Source: Undibacterium pigrum
Lineage (GTDB): Bacteria > Pseudomonadota > Gammaproteobacteria > Burkholderiales > Burkholderiaceae_D
NCBI RefSeq assembly: GCF_003201815.1
Contig: NZ_QJKB01000008.1
Coordinates: 1 to 64,000, forward strand
Reading direction: 5' to 3'
DNA: 64,000 nt
Under the pieces are notes generated by a model. That model had not been told where the DNA came from. It ran no database searches and worked only from the letters and a program-made list of their open reading frames with translations. Both the position numbers and the translations under genes were made by a program. Positions 16,749 to 25,334 of this stretch are shown here, one piece after another (the stretch's first letter is position 1; the number at the start of each line of letters is the position of its first letter).

Positions 16749-17651
16749 TTATCGGCTGTTGTGCCTGATAAAATCTGCCGCCTGCCGCAAGCTTGTTCTG
16801 GCCTCAGGCAAATTCACCATAGTAGGCCATACATGGGGCAAGTTATTTTCTAATATCAGTGTGCTGCTGACGCCTGCATCAAGTGCGGCCTGATGCAGGC
16901 GTGTCGCATCATCCAGCAAGACTTCATGGCGGCTGGCAAAAATTTGCAGCGGCGGCAAGCCTTGCAAATCAGCATACAAGGGTGAGGCCAGCGCAGTTTT
17001 TGCGGGTGTTCCTTGCAGATACATGGCTGCTGCCTTGGGCAGGCTATCTGGTGTGAACATGACATCGGCATGGGCCAGGGTTTGCATGCTGGCACCTTCA
17101 CAGGCCAGGTCTACCCAGGGCGAAAACAGGATTGTCGCTGCGGGCATGGGCAAGCCTGCCTTGCGTGCCGCCAGCAGACAGGCCATGGCGAGGCCACCAC
17201 CAGCAGAATCGCCTGCGACGATAATCTTGCTGGCGGGTGTGGTTTTTAATAGTTCCTGATACCAGGCCAATGCATCATCCACAGCAGCCGGGTAAGCATG
17301 CTCTGGTGCCAGCCTGTAATCGACAGAGCAGATTTTTGCCTGGGCTACACGGCTCAGATAAGTACATAGTGGTTTGTGGCTGTCTATGCTGCAAAAGAAG
17401 TATCCACCGCCATGAAAGTACAAAATAGTCATGCTGCTTTGTGCGAGTTGGGCAGGCTGGAACCATGCCGCCGCGCACAGGCCATCATTTGCCGCCACCG
17501 GAGTGAAAACCATATCTGCTGGCAGACGCCCCTGATAGCGCAGCATGCGATTGATTTTGTCCCTGACCTTTGCGACATCGATAGCTGCACCGGGTGCTGG
17601 CTTGAAACGATAGCGCAGGTAAATATTGGTGAGAAAGGAAGACAGGCTCAT
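16749..17651 (-). CDS. HSL-family alpha/beta hydrolase (esterase)
   Basis: Hormone-sensitive-lipase-type esterase of 300 aa. The oxyanion-hole motif HGGG is at 80-83 and the nucleophile Ser149 is in GDSAGG. The acid is probably an Asp in the VLLDDATRLHQAAL region, and the base is His in LPHVWP near residue 276. No signal peptide, so it should be cytoplasmic. It would suit cleavage of the ester made by a Baeyer-Villiger enzyme. It is the last gene of the GST-FGE-ALDH-DUF1254 operon, 39 bp after the DUF1254 gene, with a half-operator in the gap. Confidence 0.9.
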   Translation of the reverse strand: MSLSSFLTNIYLRYRFKPAPGAAIDVAKVRDKINRMLRYQGRLPADMVFTPVAANDGLCAAAWFQPAQLAQSSMTILYFHGGGYFFCSIDSHKPLCTYLSRVAQAKICSVDYRLAPEHAYPAAVDDALAWYQELLKTTPASKIIVAGDSAGGGLAMACLLAARKAGLPMPAATILFSPWVDLACEGASMQTLAHADVMFTPDSLPKAAAMYLQGTPAKTALASPLYADLQGLPPLQIFASRHEVLLDDATRLHQAALDAGVSSTLILENNLPHVWPTMVNLPEARTSLRQAADFIRHNSR

Positions 17652-17657
17652 AGGTGT

Positions 17658-17675
17658 GTACGTGTATGTGTATTG
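17658..17675. promoter_or_regulatory. half-site of the TetR operator
   Basis: On the minus strand this reads CAATACACATACACGTAC. The left 11 bases equal operator copy D exactly, but the right half has lost TGTA. It sits just upstream of the hydrolase start and might be a decayed internal operator. Confidence 0.3.
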
Positions 17676-17690
17676 ATGTTTGGGAAAATT

Positions 17691-19064
17691 TTAATCAAGA
17701 GCCTCGATTGCAGGCATATGCCAGCGAGCTTCCAGTGCGGCAGGCATGGGCCAGTAGAGTCTGGCGTTCAATACAAACCCCTGGCCTTGTTTGACTGGCA
17801 GCCAGTTGGCTAGCCATTTGTCTGGTGGTGTCGAGGCTTGCAGGTAGATATCAAGTGAGCCATCTGCATTCTTGGCCAGTGCATCGCGGCTGCCGAGGGC
17901 ATGGCGCTGTATGGGGTTGTCGATGAGAAAATCATCCGTCCCATAAGCGGTGACAGACCAGAATGCCCTGGCCGGTGGCAATTGATCTGGCGGGAAGTGC
18001 AACCTGTAGCGCTTGCTGCCATCCAGTGGGCGCTTATGGCTATCGACACTGGCGCTGGGGTAGATGGCATCAGCAGGCAGGTTGGCACCCAGGCCTATCA
18101 TGGCCACGACGGCGCGGATATTATAGTCAGTACCATAATTGCCAAGATTGGCAGGTGGAGTCACCCAGCCATTGACGGCATCACGCGGTTTCTTTAATTC
18201 TTGCGCGATCTTCCAGTCAGCCAGCCACCTGCCCAGGGCGATGCAATTTTTGTCCAGCCATGACCAGTCTGCTACTGCGCCGGGCGTGATGCCTATGCGA
18301 CGCATGTTCTCCAGCATGGGCGCATCGGCAGGGGCAGGAGGGTTGTCCTGCATGAGCTTGCTCAGATTGCTGAAAAAATGCATCACATCCATTTGCCGCA
18401 TTTGCACTATAGGTGGCAGGGTCTTTTCTGCCTGAGGTCGCCAGACAGGCGGAACTTCAGGCTTGTTGGCTTGCCAGTCAGCCAGACTGCGCAATTGCAG
18501 GCCATCCTGCAAAGTATGGACAAGGGCAAAGTCTGCTGCACCATTGGTTTGTGTGCGGCCTATGAGCCAGACAATTTGCGTAGGTGCGCGCAAGACTTGC
18601 AGGCCCGGTGGCACCTGGCCTTGCCAGTTTGCCGGGACTAAAAGATATTTGCCACCTTCGTTATTTTTGCCATTCATGCGACTGCCAGGTGCCGCAAAGA
18701 CATTTGTCCAGGCATCCATGAACGGCATGACTTCATAACGCTGCTGGTTGGCTGGCATCTCAAAGACCCAGGGGCCTTGCTTCATATCGATGAAGGCCGT
18801 GGTGTAAAGGGTATCGACATTTGGCCGCACCACATCCCTGAAGCTGGCATCAGGAAATTGTCGCACGCGGCGCAAATGATTTTCTGGCCCTATGCTTTGC
18901 GACGCTGTCTGGCGCGTCAATTCCATCATCACCAGGGGATAGCCAAATACATAGGCTTCAGCTCCACCCTTGATATAGTCAAGTTTGGTGTACAGGAGAA
19001 CGACAGTGGTCAGCAAGACGGCAAGGATAATCCAGCCTGCCTGCTTCAGTCTTTTCAAACGCAT
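17691..19064 (-). CDS. membrane-anchored DUF1254/DUF1214 protein
   Basis: A 457-aa protein with an N-terminal membrane anchor (about residues 10-27). The DUF1254 domain shows the characteristic AYVFGYPLVMMELTR start and RPNVDTLYTTAFIDM. The C-terminal DUF1214 part includes FWSVTAYGTDDFLIDNP. The biochemical function of the family is not established; members are commonly found near catabolic and secretion genes. It should face the periplasm. It lies 13 bp after the aldehyde dehydrogenase gene and 39 bp before the esterase gene in the same operon. Confidence 0.85.
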   Translation of the reverse strand: MRLKRLKQAGWIILAVLLTTVVLLYTKLDYIKGGAEAYVFGYPLVMMELTRQTASQSIGPENHLRRVRQFPDASFRDVVRPNVDTLYTTAFIDMKQGPWVFEMPANQQRYEVMPFMDAWTNVFAAPGSRMNGKNNEGGKYLLVPANWQGQVPPGLQVLRAPTQIVWLIGRTQTNGAADFALVHTLQDGLQLRSLADWQANKPEVPPVWRPQAEKTLPPIVQMRQMDVMHFFSNLSKLMQDNPPAPADAPMLENMRRIGITPGAVADWSWLDKNCIALGRWLADWKIAQELKKPRDAVNGWVTPPANLGNYGTDYNIRAVVAMIGLGANLPADAIYPSASVDSHKRPLDGSKRYRLHFPPDQLPPARAFWSVTAYGTDDFLIDNPIQRHALGSRDALAKNADGSLDIYLQASTPPDKWLANWLPVKQGQGFVLNARLYWPMPAALEARWHMPAIEALD

Positions 19065-19077
19065 GAGAACAGATACA

Positions 19078-20493
19078 TCAGCGTGTGAACATGCTCAGCA
19101 TTTTCGCCACCAGCTTGCCATAGGGCGGGTAGGCAAAGCCCATGACATTCCAGTTTGATTGCATGAAGATGGGTTTGAGTTTGCTAAAGCTATTGAAACC
19201 AGCCTCACCATGATAAGCACCCTGGCCGCTGGGGCCTACACCACCAAAGGCCAGTTGTGGCTGGCCCACATGCAAGAGGCAATCATTGATGCAGACACCG
19301 CCAGAGATAGTCTGGCGCAATACCTGCTCCCTGTGGGCGTTGTCATTACCAAACCAGTAGACAGCCAGTGGCCGCGCACGCTGGTTGATGTAATTGATTG
19401 CCTCATCAAAACGCTGGTAAGTCATGACTGGCAGGATGGGACCAAAAATTTCTTCCTGCATAAGACGCATATCTGCCGTCACGTCTGTGACGATGACTGG
19501 AGCCATTTTCTTCAGGGCTGGGTCAAATTGTTCTGCCGCCGGATTGATGACATGCAGTTTGGCACCACGCTGTGCCGCATCTGCCAGCAAGTCTTGCAGG
19601 CGTTGCCACTGGCGTGTGCTGATGATGCTGGTGTAGTCTTTATTGTCTGCCAGGCGCGGGTAAAGGCCCTGCATGGCCGTGCTGATGGTGGCGACTATTC
19701 TGGCTTCCTGCTCTTGCGGCACCAGAAGGTAATCAGGGGCAACACAGGTTTGCCCGGCATTGATGAGCTTGCCCCAGGCAATGCGTTTGGCGGCGATGGC
19801 AATATCCACATCGGCATCGATGATGGCTGGTGACTTGCCCCCCAGCTCCAGTGTCACCGGTGTCAGGTTCTTGGCCGCCGCCTGCGCTACTATGCGGCCC
19901 ACTTCGGTCGAGCCTGTGAACACCAGGTGATCAAATGGCAGGCTGCTGAAACTGGCGGCCACGCTGGCATCGCCCTGTACCACAGTCAGTACGGACGGAT
20001 CAAAATATTCAGCCACCAGCCTGGCCAGCAGGGCAGATAGTTGCGGACATAATTCTGAAGGCTTGAGCATGACGCGATTGCCCGCGGCCAGTGCATCCAG
20101 TGCCGGACCCATGCACAAATCGAAAGGATAATTCCATGGACTGAGTATGCCTATCACGCCCAGCGGTTGCGGCAAGACGCGGTTCTTGCCAAACAAGTGT
20201 TGTGGGCTGCTGGACAAGCGCTTTTGCTTCATCCAGCGTGGTAAATGTTTTTTGCAGTATTTGATTTTTTCTTCCAGGGTTGCCAGTTCCAGCAAGAAGG
20301 TTTCATGGACAGAGCGATTGCCAAAATCAGCCGAAATGGCAGCGGCGATGTCCAGTGCATGCTCGCGTGCCATGGCCAGCAGTTTATTCAGCCTGTCCAG
20401 ACGGACGGCAAGCTCAGGCATGGATTCTTGCGCAAAGGCGGCACGCTGCATGGTCAGCAGGATTTGCAAGTCTTCTATGGTGGTTTGTTTCAT
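19078..20493 (-). CDS. class-3/coniferyl-type aldehyde dehydrogenase
   Basis: NAD(P)-dependent aldehyde dehydrogenase of 471 aa, the short form typical of class 3 and coniferyl aldehyde dehydrogenases. Catalytic Glu216 is in LELGGKSP and the nucleophile Cys250 in GQTCVAPDY. The cofactor-binding segment is SPWNYPFDLCMGP. It would oxidise a fatty or aromatic aldehyde to the acid, which the acyl-CoA ligase at 26160 could then activate. It is the third gene of the operon behind operator copy D, 27 bp after the FGE gene. Confidence 0.92.
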   Translation of the reverse strand: MKQTTIEDLQILLTMQRAAFAQESMPELAVRLDRLNKLLAMAREHALDIAAAISADFGNRSVHETFLLELATLEEKIKYCKKHLPRWMKQKRLSSSPQHLFGKNRVLPQPLGVIGILSPWNYPFDLCMGPALDALAAGNRVMLKPSELCPQLSALLARLVAEYFDPSVLTVVQGDASVAASFSSLPFDHLVFTGSTEVGRIVAQAAAKNLTPVTLELGGKSPAIIDADVDIAIAAKRIAWGKLINAGQTCVAPDYLLVPQEQEARIVATISTAMQGLYPRLADNKDYTSIISTRQWQRLQDLLADAAQRGAKLHVINPAAEQFDPALKKMAPVIVTDVTADMRLMQEEIFGPILPVMTYQRFDEAINYINQRARPLAVYWFGNDNAHREQVLRQTISGGVCINDCLLHVGQPQLAFGGVGPSGQGAYHGEAGFNSFSKLKPIFMQSNWNVMGFAYPPYGKLVAKMLSMFTR

Positions 20494-20520
20494 GATGGCC
20501 TCTATTTGGCTAGTAGACTA

Positions 20521-21573
20521 CTAATTGCGATTGGGCGGCGCTGCCTGCAAGATGGTGCGAAAACCGAGGTGGCTGGCAGCCAGATCATCCTCTTGTTCAT
20601 GTCTGGCGCCAGTGCGGTAGCGTACACAGTAATTGGGCGCGCACAGGTAAGAGCCGCCCTTGATGACATGGCTGGCAGCAGCGTCATTTCGCTTTGCTGG
20701 CTGGTCAGGTGAACGCAGGGATGCGTGGTCTGGTGTGAATGTATCGGCCGTCATTTCCCAGACATTGCCTATCATGTCATGCAGACCATAGGCATTTGGT
20801 GCGTAGCAGGCGACCGGTGCCAGGCCGACAAAGCCATCATCACCAGAATTTTGCACAGGGAACAGGCCTTGCCAGGTATTCGCATTTTTGGGTTGGTCGT
20901 GGTCCATGCCAGCCTGGGCCTGGCCGCCGCGTGCGGCCCATTCCCATTGCGCTTCTGTAGGCAGGCTATGGCCTTTCCATTTGGCGTAGGCGAGGGCGTC
21001 TTCATAGGTCACTGTCACCACCGGAAAGTTTTCCTTGCCCGTTATCGTCGTGTCCGGCCCACCTGGGTGGCGCCAGTTGGCTCCTGGAATGTAACGCCAC
21101 CACTGGCTGGCAGGGCCATTTACATCGGCATCTTTGGGCATGACAAAGACCACAGCACCGGGTTTGCGCATGTCTTCTGGTAAGCCCGGGTGCAGGCTTG
21201 CATCGACAGGGCGTTCTGCCACAGTGACATAGCCTGTGGCTTTGACAAAGGCCGCAAAGTCGGCATTGCTGACTTCGGTCTTGTCCATCCAGAAGCCTTC
21301 GACTGCCACTTCCTGTACCGGCAATTCTTCCGGGTATTTACTGTCACCCATATCAAAGCGGCCTGCAGGTATCCAGGCCATACCAGGATGGGGGGCATTT
21401 TTTTTATCTGCCAGATCTGCGGGCGTGGCGCATTGCGTGGGTACGGCAGGTGTGACCTGTACCTTGCTGTCGGCTTTTTCAGCGACAGCAGGCTTTTTTA
21501 AAAACGCCAAAGCAAATACGGCGACAAGAATAATCGCTGCGATGGTGATATATATCTGCCTGGTTTTACTCAT
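20521..21573 (-). CDS. formylglycine-generating enzyme (SUMF1-type), membrane-anchored
   Basis: Oxygen-dependent FGE that converts the sulfatase Cys to formylglycine. The copper-binding cysteine pair is intact: Cys311 and Cys316 in GGSYLCAPNYC, followed by VRYRTGARHEQEDDLAAS and HLGFR as in true FGEs. Many SUMF1-fold relatives lack these cysteines. The start MAWIPAGRFDMGD and the middle LPTEAQWEWAARGG are also standard. A hydrophobic segment at residues 8-24 followed by basic residues predicts an N-in anchor with the catalytic domain in the periplasm, whereas characterised bacterial FGEs are mostly cytosolic. Its clients are probably the two sulfatases in this island. Confidence 0.93.
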   Translation of the reverse strand: MSKTRQIYITIAAIILVAVFALAFLKKPAVAEKADSKVQVTPAVPTQCATPADLADKKNAPHPGMAWIPAGRFDMGDSKYPEELPVQEVAVEGFWMDKTEVSNADFAAFVKATGYVTVAERPVDASLHPGLPEDMRKPGAVVFVMPKDADVNGPASQWWRYIPGANWRHPGGPDTTITGKENFPVVTVTYEDALAYAKWKGHSLPTEAQWEWAARGGQAQAGMDHDQPKNANTWQGLFPVQNSGDDGFVGLAPVACYAPNAYGLHDMIGNVWEMTADTFTPDHASLRSPDQPAKRNDAAASHVIKGGSYLCAPNYCVRYRTGARHEQEDDLAASHLGFRTILQAAPPNRN

Positions 21574-21591
21574 GCCCTGCCTTATCTTGAC

Positions 21592-22728
21592 TTATGCTGT
21601 TTTTAATATGCGGGTATCGTTGGTCTGCTGGTGTTCAATGGCCACACGCAAGCCAACCCGGCGCAGGCGCGGTATGTCCAGTGTCAGCAAGTCTGCCCCA
21701 CCTACTGAATGCAACCACAGCCTGACTTTCGCCTGTTCAGCCGCATTCATTGCTGCCAACTGATCCAGGCAACGCTGTACCATCCACAAAGTATAAGGCA
21801 AGGCGACACGCGAAAACTGTTGGCCACCCATGGGCATGCTGATTTCCTCCAGCCTGCGTGGCAAGGCCTTGCCTGGCTGTATCTGCACCTGCACGGCTTT
21901 GACCTGTTCATTGATGGCCGCCACCATGGGGATGAATTCTGTGCAAATGGCTTTGAATACAGGCGTGAGGGTAGCGGCAAGTGTGTCATCAGCAAGCAAG
22001 TGACCAGTTGCAGCTTTGCCAGACGCCATCCTGTCTATCCAGGCACGCAGCTGGGGCCGTGGTGCGACCAGCACGCGCGCAGGCCAGGGGTCACGTCCCA
22101 GATGACCATACATGGTGCCCACCAGGCCAAAGTCTCCTATCGTTGGTGCATCGCCAAATAAATAATTGTGCTTGGCGAAATGCTGCTCAAGCAAGTCCAG
22201 CATGGTGATGGTCCACTCATTCATCATCTTGTGCTGTTCAGGCCGTACGCCGACCGCATGTAGCATGCCACGCAACTTGCTGGCAATGTAGGCGACTGCC
22301 CGCTTTTGCACAAAACGTGGGAAGTGCGGCAGCAGTGCAGCACCTGCTTCACGTTCAAACAGGGCATAGTTTTCAGGGTAATTCCAGCGCGTGTGCATGG
22401 CGATGGGCACCCACCATTCATCACCCCAGGCTTCCATGAGGTAAGACGCAAATTTTTGTACCGGGCTATGTGGTATGACCGGCGCTTGCGGAAAGCGCGC
22501 TTCCAGATGATCAATCATGACGCTGGAATCCTGAAGCCAGGTTTCTTCTGGTGTCACAAGCAGGGGCATGACGACTTCACCGGTCTTGCGTTTGCCAGTT
22601 CTGGTCAGTGTCCAGAAATTGACCTGCTGATAGTCGTAAGGGATTTTTTTGTAATTGAGATAGCACATCACTTTGCCGGTGAAGTAGGACAGGTGCCAGC
22701 CATGGAGTTGGTAGGGTTTGGAGGTCAT
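21592..22728 (-). CDS. glutathione S-transferase family protein with long C-terminal extension
   Basis: Thioredoxin-like N-terminal GST domain at about residues 6-88 (LHGWHLSYFTGKVMCYLNYKKIPY, with MPLLVTPEETWLQDSSVMIDHLE at the glutathione-binding region). A helical C-terminal GST domain follows, with the N-capping-box region FLFGDAPTIGDFGLVGTMYGHL-like. A further 120 residues beyond the usual GST end give 378 aa in total. It could conjugate or cleave an ether or epoxide, or be a non-catalytic relative. First gene of its operon, 45 bp from operator copy D. No good ribosome binding site precedes the ATG. Confidence 0.82.
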   Translation of the reverse strand: MTSKPYQLHGWHLSYFTGKVMCYLNYKKIPYDYQQVNFWTLTRTGKRKTGEVVMPLLVTPEETWLQDSSVMIDHLEARFPQAPVIPHSPVQKFASYLMEAWGDEWWVPIAMHTRWNYPENYALFEREAGAALLPHFPRFVQKRAVAYIASKLRGMLHAVGVRPEQHKMMNEWTITMLDLLEQHFAKHNYLFGDAPTIGDFGLVGTMYGHLGRDPWPARVLVAPRPQLRAWIDRMASGKAATGHLLADDTLAATLTPVFKAICTEFIPMVAAINEQVKAVQVQIQPGKALPRRLEEISMPMGGQQFSRVALPYTLWMVQRCLDQLAAMNAAEQAKVRLWLHSVGGADLLTLDIPRLRRVGLRVAIEHQQTNDTRILKTA

Positions 22729-22772
22729 CGGCGTGGTGTTTGTTTAATCTAATGGTGGGTGGTTTTTGTTAA

Positions 22773-22790
22773 CAGTACATATGTGTATTG
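22773..22790. promoter_or_regulatory. TetR-family operator, copy D
   Basis: On the minus strand it reads CAATACACATATGTACTG, one base different from copy A. It lies 45 bp upstream of the GST start and so should control the GST-FGE-ALDH-DUF1254-esterase operon. Confidence 0.74.
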
Positions 22791-23462
22791 AATGTGTCAA
22801 TCGAGTTTTTGTATTCACTGATTTTTTTTTGACGATAATTTTCTGGAGTGCCTGATTCTTTGAGCCTTAAAATTAGCAAGATTAGTTTGTTCTGGCTGAC
22901 AGACTTTTAATACAAGAGCAATAAATTTAACGTTATTCCAGCGTGTTCTTAGCTGGAATCCAGTGGCGTTCTTAGCCTGTCATGAAGTGTATTAACTTCT
23001 GAATCTTGGTGCTTTGGGCGATTTGATTTTCAAATGCTCGCGCTCGTCATTTAAGATTGCCGGCCGGTGGTAGACCGGCGGCTACCCACCTTTTTGTCTC
23101 GCCAAAAAAGGTGGGCCAAAAAGGCGACCCAGGCATAGCCGCCCCTTCGGGGTTCCCGTTTGTGCAGCACAAAAAATGGGAAATGCCCGAAACTCGCTGC
23201 GCTCAAACAACGGGCATTTCTAATCCATTTTCTGTACAGCACAAACGGCGTCTACACATGGGAACTGCTAACGTCAAAAACAACGGCAACGTCAAACTCA
23301 AAAGCAACATCAACCCCAACAGCAACATCAACATCAACATCAACCCCAACAGCAACATCAACCCCAACAGCAATCGACCTTCAGTGCCCTTGTTTGTCGT
23401 GCGCGTTACGCATAAAAAAAGCGAACAGCCTTAGCCATTCGCTCTAAAGAACCTTATCACGA
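22791..23462. other. long non-coding composite repeat region
   Basis: There is no convincing gene here. From left to right it holds plain AT-rich DNA to about 23040, then a hairpin at 23085-23115 (CCCACCTTTTT against AAAAAGGTGGG). A second hairpin follows at 23180-23220 (GAAATGCCCG against CGGGCATTTC), then an 18-bp tandem repeat at 23306-23371. The frame over the repeat would encode low-complexity Asn-Ile-Asn-Pro-Asn-Ser units and is not credible as a gene. The arrangement resembles dispersed intergenic repeat modules of Oxalobacteraceae, from memory. Confidence 0.6.
23306..23371. repeat. 18-bp tandem repeat (AACATCAACCCCAACAGC unit)
   Basis: Three copies of AACATCAACCCCAACAGC are interrupted by a run of AACATC hexamers, and shorter relatives occur upstream. 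The period is divisible by three and six. No spacers, so it is not a CRISPR array. Slippage should make the copy number variable between strains. Confidence 0.8.
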
Positions 23463-23605
23463 AGAACCTGTTTACGATCTGTAGCGAGCGGGCGTCAGCG
23501 GGTTGAAGAGCAGCGCAAAAAGCGGAATGTACTTAAGTACATGAGCATTTTGAGCAGCGCATGAGGCCCGATCACGCTCGCGCAGTAAGATCGTAAGCAG
23601 GTTCT
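23463..23605. repeat. MITE-like element with 18-bp terminal inverted repeats
   Basis: The ends at 23463-23480 and 23588-23605 match at 17 of 18 positions as reverse complements (AGAACCTGTTTACGATCT against its partner). The 143-bp unit is non-coding and holds the palindrome GTACTTAAGTAC at its centre. The element at 4538-4642 has a related GTACTAAAGTAC core but different ends. It ends 12 bp before the stop codon of the second sulfatase. Confidence 0.72.
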
Positions 23606-23616
23606 AAGGCCCGCTT

Positions 23617-25278
23617 TCAATTTGCCCAGTAAGTGTACTCGTCGGTTTTTTCGCGCGGCTGGTCCAGGGTTTTGTCTATGTAGATCGGGGCGGCAACCAG
23701 GGATGGCCATAGTGATGCAGGCATGTTGGCATGGTGGTTGCTCAGCATGAGTTTTAGTTCGCGCAATTTCTCTGGCTGTAATGCTGCCAGGTTGATTTTT
23801 TCTGTAGGATCGGCTTGCAGGTTGAATAGCCAGTCTTTTTTAGGTAGCTCCGATGAAATCAGTTTCCAGCCCTGATAAAGCACAGCGCGGTAGTCGCCGT
23901 CGCGCCAGAACAGGGGGCGCTGGGCTTGTGTGGCAGGCTGGCTGCCCAGGTAGGGCAGGAGGTTGATGCCGTCTATGCTGCGGCCAGTGGGGAGTGCTGC
24001 TCCAGTGGCAGCGGCGATGGTGGGTAGCATGTCGATGTTGGAGACGGATTGCGTATAACGCTGGCCGGGGGTGATGTGGCCTGGCCATTTCGCCATATAG
24101 GGTACGCGTATGCCGCCCTGGAAATGGGTCAGTTTCCAGCCACGGTAAGGGCGGTTGACTTCTGGCAAGCCTATATAACCTGGTGCGCCGTTGTCGCTGG
24201 AAAAAATCACCAGGGTATTTTCTTCAAGACCTTGTTCGCGCAGGGTTTGCAGTATCCTGCCAACGCTGCGGTCTACAGATCGCACCATGGCCGCATAGAC
24301 ACGCTGGCGGTGATCTTTGATGCTGCTTAGAGCATCATAGTCTGCCTTGCTGGCTTGCAGCGGCGTATGTACGCCCCAGTGCGCCAGATACATGAAGAAG
24401 GGGCGGTTTTTGTTTTTTGCGATGGCGGCGACGGCTTCGTCGGTGAAGTAATCAGTCAGGTATTTATTTGGCTCAAACCATTTGCCACCGTTATAGCTGA
24501 CACCGAAGCGCATGTTTGGCCACAGGAATTGATCGATGGGATCAAATTCCTGTTTGGAATTGACCACGTCAGGACTGTTCTGCGGCAGGTAAAGGCCACT
24601 TTCCATGAACAGGCTTTCATCAAAGCCCTGGTTATTTGGCCGCATGTCTTTGGTGCTGCCGAGATGCCATTTGCCGATGTGGATATTGTGGTAGCCGCGC
24701 TGCTTCAGGACTTCTGCGATGGTGACTTCCGATGCTGGCATGCCCAGGTCGTCGAAGTCTTTCATCTCCCGGATTCTTTCATTGTTCAGGAGGGTGGGAT
24801 GCAGTTGGTCGGCTTCGGTATTCAACTTCGTCACCACCCTGGCCATGGCACCCGGCAGGGGCGTGAACTCTACCCCAAAGCGCCAGGGATAACGGCCAGT
24901 CAGCAATGCTGCGCGCGATACCGTGCAGACGGCAGCGCCAGAATAGCCTTCAATAAAATTGACGCCATCACGGGCAATGGAATCAATGTGCGGCGTTGCT
25001 GCGCCCTGGCTGGTATAGCCGCCACCATTGGTGCTGACATCATTGATACCTAGGTCATCTGCCAGGATGATGATCACATTCGGCAGGCGTGGTGTAGTGC
25101 TTGCAGTTTGTGCAGGCCCGTCCATCCACTGCACTGGCCTGTAAGCTTTACGCGGATGCTTGATATCAGTGTACCAGCCCAGTGAATAGCGCAAGACATT
25201 GATGCGGTTGAGATACAGCGTGCCAGCGGCGACGGCAATAATGCCTAGTGTCACCAGAGTTACGGATTTTAATTTCAT
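23617..25278 (-). CDS. membrane-anchored sulfatase with atypical CTVSR active-site motif
   Basis: Type I sulfatase fold of 553 aa with an N-terminal anchor (about residues 5-22). The metal-binding start NVIIILADDLGINDVS is at 67-82. The modification site is Cys118 in CTVSRAALLTGR: the usual Pro (or Ala) at +2 is Val, checked directly in the codons around 24920-24935. Later conserved segments HIGKWHLG, HWGVHTPL and SSDNGAPG are intact, which argues against decay. It is the last gene of the operon led by the acyl-CoA ligase. Formylglycine formation at a CxVxR site is uncertain, so it may be a weak FGE substrate or work differently. Confidence 0.88.
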   Translation of the reverse strand: MKLKSVTLVTLGIIAVAAGTLYLNRINVLRYSLGWYTDIKHPRKAYRPVQWMDGPAQTASTTPRLPNVIIILADDLGINDVSTNGGGYTSQGAATPHIDSIARDGVNFIEGYSGAAVCTVSRAALLTGRYPWRFGVEFTPLPGAMARVVTKLNTEADQLHPTLLNNERIREMKDFDDLGMPASEVTIAEVLKQRGYHNIHIGKWHLGSTKDMRPNNQGFDESLFMESGLYLPQNSPDVVNSKQEFDPIDQFLWPNMRFGVSYNGGKWFEPNKYLTDYFTDEAVAAIAKNKNRPFFMYLAHWGVHTPLQASKADYDALSSIKDHRQRVYAAMVRSVDRSVGRILQTLREQGLEENTLVIFSSDNGAPGYIGLPEVNRPYRGWKLTHFQGGIRVPYMAKWPGHITPGQRYTQSVSNIDMLPTIAAATGAALPTGRSIDGINLLPYLGSQPATQAQRPLFWRDGDYRAVLYQGWKLISSELPKKDWLFNLQADPTEKINLAALQPEKLRELKLMLSNHHANMPASLWPSLVAAPIYIDKTLDQPREKTDEYTYWAN

Positions 25279-25334
25279 GCCAGTTTTTTTAGATGTGTTT
25301 TGTGTAGAGCTTGCTCGCTATTACTTCAGTGCAG

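Noticed and set aside
23306..23371. Possible short CRISPR array
   Set aside because: Units are contiguous with no spacers and no cas genes are nearby.
23057..23434. 125-aa frame with Asn-Ile-Asn-Pro-Asn-Ser repeats
   Set aside because: It runs through two hairpins and a tandem repeat; the low-complexity product is explained by the DNA repeat.
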